Shown: in pieces, positions 48,225 through 48,904 of the stretch | Layout: the number at the start of each line of letters is the position of its first letter | Position numbering within the stretch: position 1 is the first letter of the stretch | NCBI GenBank assembly: GCA_018266935.1 | Contig: JAFDZL010000483.1 | Span: forward strand, 1 to 48,904 | Reading direction: 5' to 3' | DNA from: Bacteroidota bacterium | GTDB lineage: Bacteria; Bacteroidota; Bacteroidia; Sphingobacteriales; Sphingobacteriaceae | DNA: 48,904 nt | Notes under the pieces: model-generated | Database searches by the model: none | Seen by the model: the letters and a program-made list of their open reading frames with translations, nothing else | What the model was told of the DNA's origin: nothing | Translations under genes and position numbers: made by a program

Positions 48225-48904
48225 ATGTTTAAATCCGATAAACCCGTGCGGGGTTTGATAAAATTGGGATCAAAAGTCCTGCTTGTTGTCCTGCTGGCGA
48301 CCTTTTCCCGTTTTGCCTTTGGGCAGGGGCAGCAGCTGCATTTTTCGCACATCGGTACGCCGAGCGGTCTTTCAAACCTGAACGTCAATACTATATTGCA
48401 GGACAAGCGCGGCTTTATATGGGTGGGCACCGCGGATGGCCTCGATCGGTATGACGGTTATAAGTTCCGGATTTATCGCAACGATCCCAGGGATCCGACA
48501 ACCATCGGTGGCAGCTACATACAGGATATGGCCGAAGACCGCGATGGTAATATCTGGATAACAACCATTGGCGGCGGCTTGAACAAGTTCGATCGTACCA
48601 CTAACAGGTTTCATCGCTTCCGTCACGACGAAAAAAACATCAATAGCATTGCAAGCGACCTCGTAACCAGGATCGTTATTGACGATTACGGAATTGTTTG
48701 GATAGCCACCGTGCATAACGGTTTGGATTCGTACGACCCGAAAACAGGCATTTTCAGGCATTACGTACACAGGCCAACCGACCCGTTCAGCATAATCGGG
48801 GATGAATTAGGTGCGATCTGTAAAGATGATCAAAACAATATATGGGTGGGGGGGGTTAATGGTGGCTTAAGCAAATTTGACAGGAAGACAGGCCGGTTTG
48901 TCAA
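48225..48904 (+). CDS. HTCS-type hybrid two-component sensor, N-terminal part (cut by window edge)
   Basis: The ATG at 48225 opens a frame that runs off the right edge after 226 residues. A signal peptide (GSKVLLVVLLATFSRFAFGQ) is followed by two-component regulator propeller (Reg_prop) blades: ILQDKRGFIWVGTADGLDRY, MAEDRDGNIWITTIGGGLNK, IVIDDYGIVWIATVHNGLDS and CKDDQNNIWVGGVNGGLSKF. Such periplasmic propellers sit at the N-terminus of Bacteroidota hybrid two-component systems, which usually sense glycans, followed by kinase, receiver and often AraC domains. Those later domains are outside the window, so a plain sensor kinase remains possible. Confidence 0.85.
   Translation, partial: MFKSDKPVRGLIKLGSKVLLVVLLATFSRFAFGQGQQLHFSHIGTPSGLSNLNVNTILQDKRGFIWVGTADGLDRYDGYKFRIYRNDPRDPTTIGGSYIQDMAEDRDGNIWITTIGGGLNKFDRTTNRFHRFRHDEKNINSIASDLVTRIVIDDYGIVWIATVHNGLDSYDPKTGIFRHYVHRPTDPFSIIGDELGAICKDDQNNIWVGGVNGGLSKFDRKTGRFV

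Noticed and set aside
1..48904. Prophage, insertion sequence or integrative element
   Set aside because: No integrase, transposase, phage structural gene or flanking attachment repeat was seen.

Overview
The window looks like chromosomal DNA of a Bacteroidota member, most likely family Sphingobacteriaceae (Mucilaginibacter/Pedobacter-like; the genus is an inference from gene content, not a database match). Supporting signs are a type IX secretion plug protein, a lipid-anchored Omp85 protein (TamL), a sigma factor paired with a dual-membrane anti-sigma/beta-barrel protein, the start of a hybrid two-component (HTCS-type) sensor, many lipoproteins with a Cys-Lys-Lys-like N-terminus, a tRNA without encoded CCA, weak or absent Shine-Dalgarno sequences and TAnnTTTG -7 boxes. 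No rRNA, phage, insertion sequence or CRISPR array is visible.

Layout. 1-5.2 kb: truncated NamZ-like muramidase, LolE-like permease, the ECF sigma/anti-sigma-barrel pair, a lipoprotein and mazG. 5.2-9.4 kb: mnmD, a persulfide dioxygenase-rhodanese fusion and an M13 peptidase. 9.6-15.8 kb: valS, a hybrid histidine kinase, a small PD-(D/E)XK protein and holA. 15.8-21.1 kb: accessory-looking surface region with an acyltransferase and three tandem paralogous beta-helix lipoproteins. 21.4-30.7 kb: housekeeping genes (EVE protein, thioesterase, T9SS plug, ABC-F, pyrD, tRNA-Cys with a 57-residue basic protein, SpoU methyltransferase, TamL). 30.7-36.5 kb: a phosphopantetheinyl transferase divergent from a 1318-residue adenylation-carrier-membrane synthetase of the Pls/PosA (poly-amino-acid) type, followed by a LiaF-like envelope-response gene. 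36.7-48.9 kb: GH3 beta-glucosidase, acyltransferase, DEAD-box helicase, NHL and PQQ-type propeller lipoproteins, DinB-like protein, GlxA-type regulator, group III truncated haemoglobin and the first part of an HTCS sensor.

Two things stand out. First, the Pls/PosA-type synthetase with its activating enzyme is a candidate poly-amino-acid system; the adenylation pocket as I read it (D-M-E-H-V-A-S-V-T) carries an acidic residue that would suit a basic amino acid. Second, the window is sprinkled with about eleven short 'word' repeats: permuted or inverted copies of a 7-16 nt word, a different word at each locus. They lie between genes, exactly at gene edges, and, in at least three cases, in frame inside conserved genes (valS, mnmD, the Pls-like synthetase). 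Some appear to supply start codons or promoter boxes.

Start codons were chosen by family N-termini. Several genes appear to use TTG (533, 28294, 41484) or GTG (39274). All promoter, terminator and repeat calls were made by eye.
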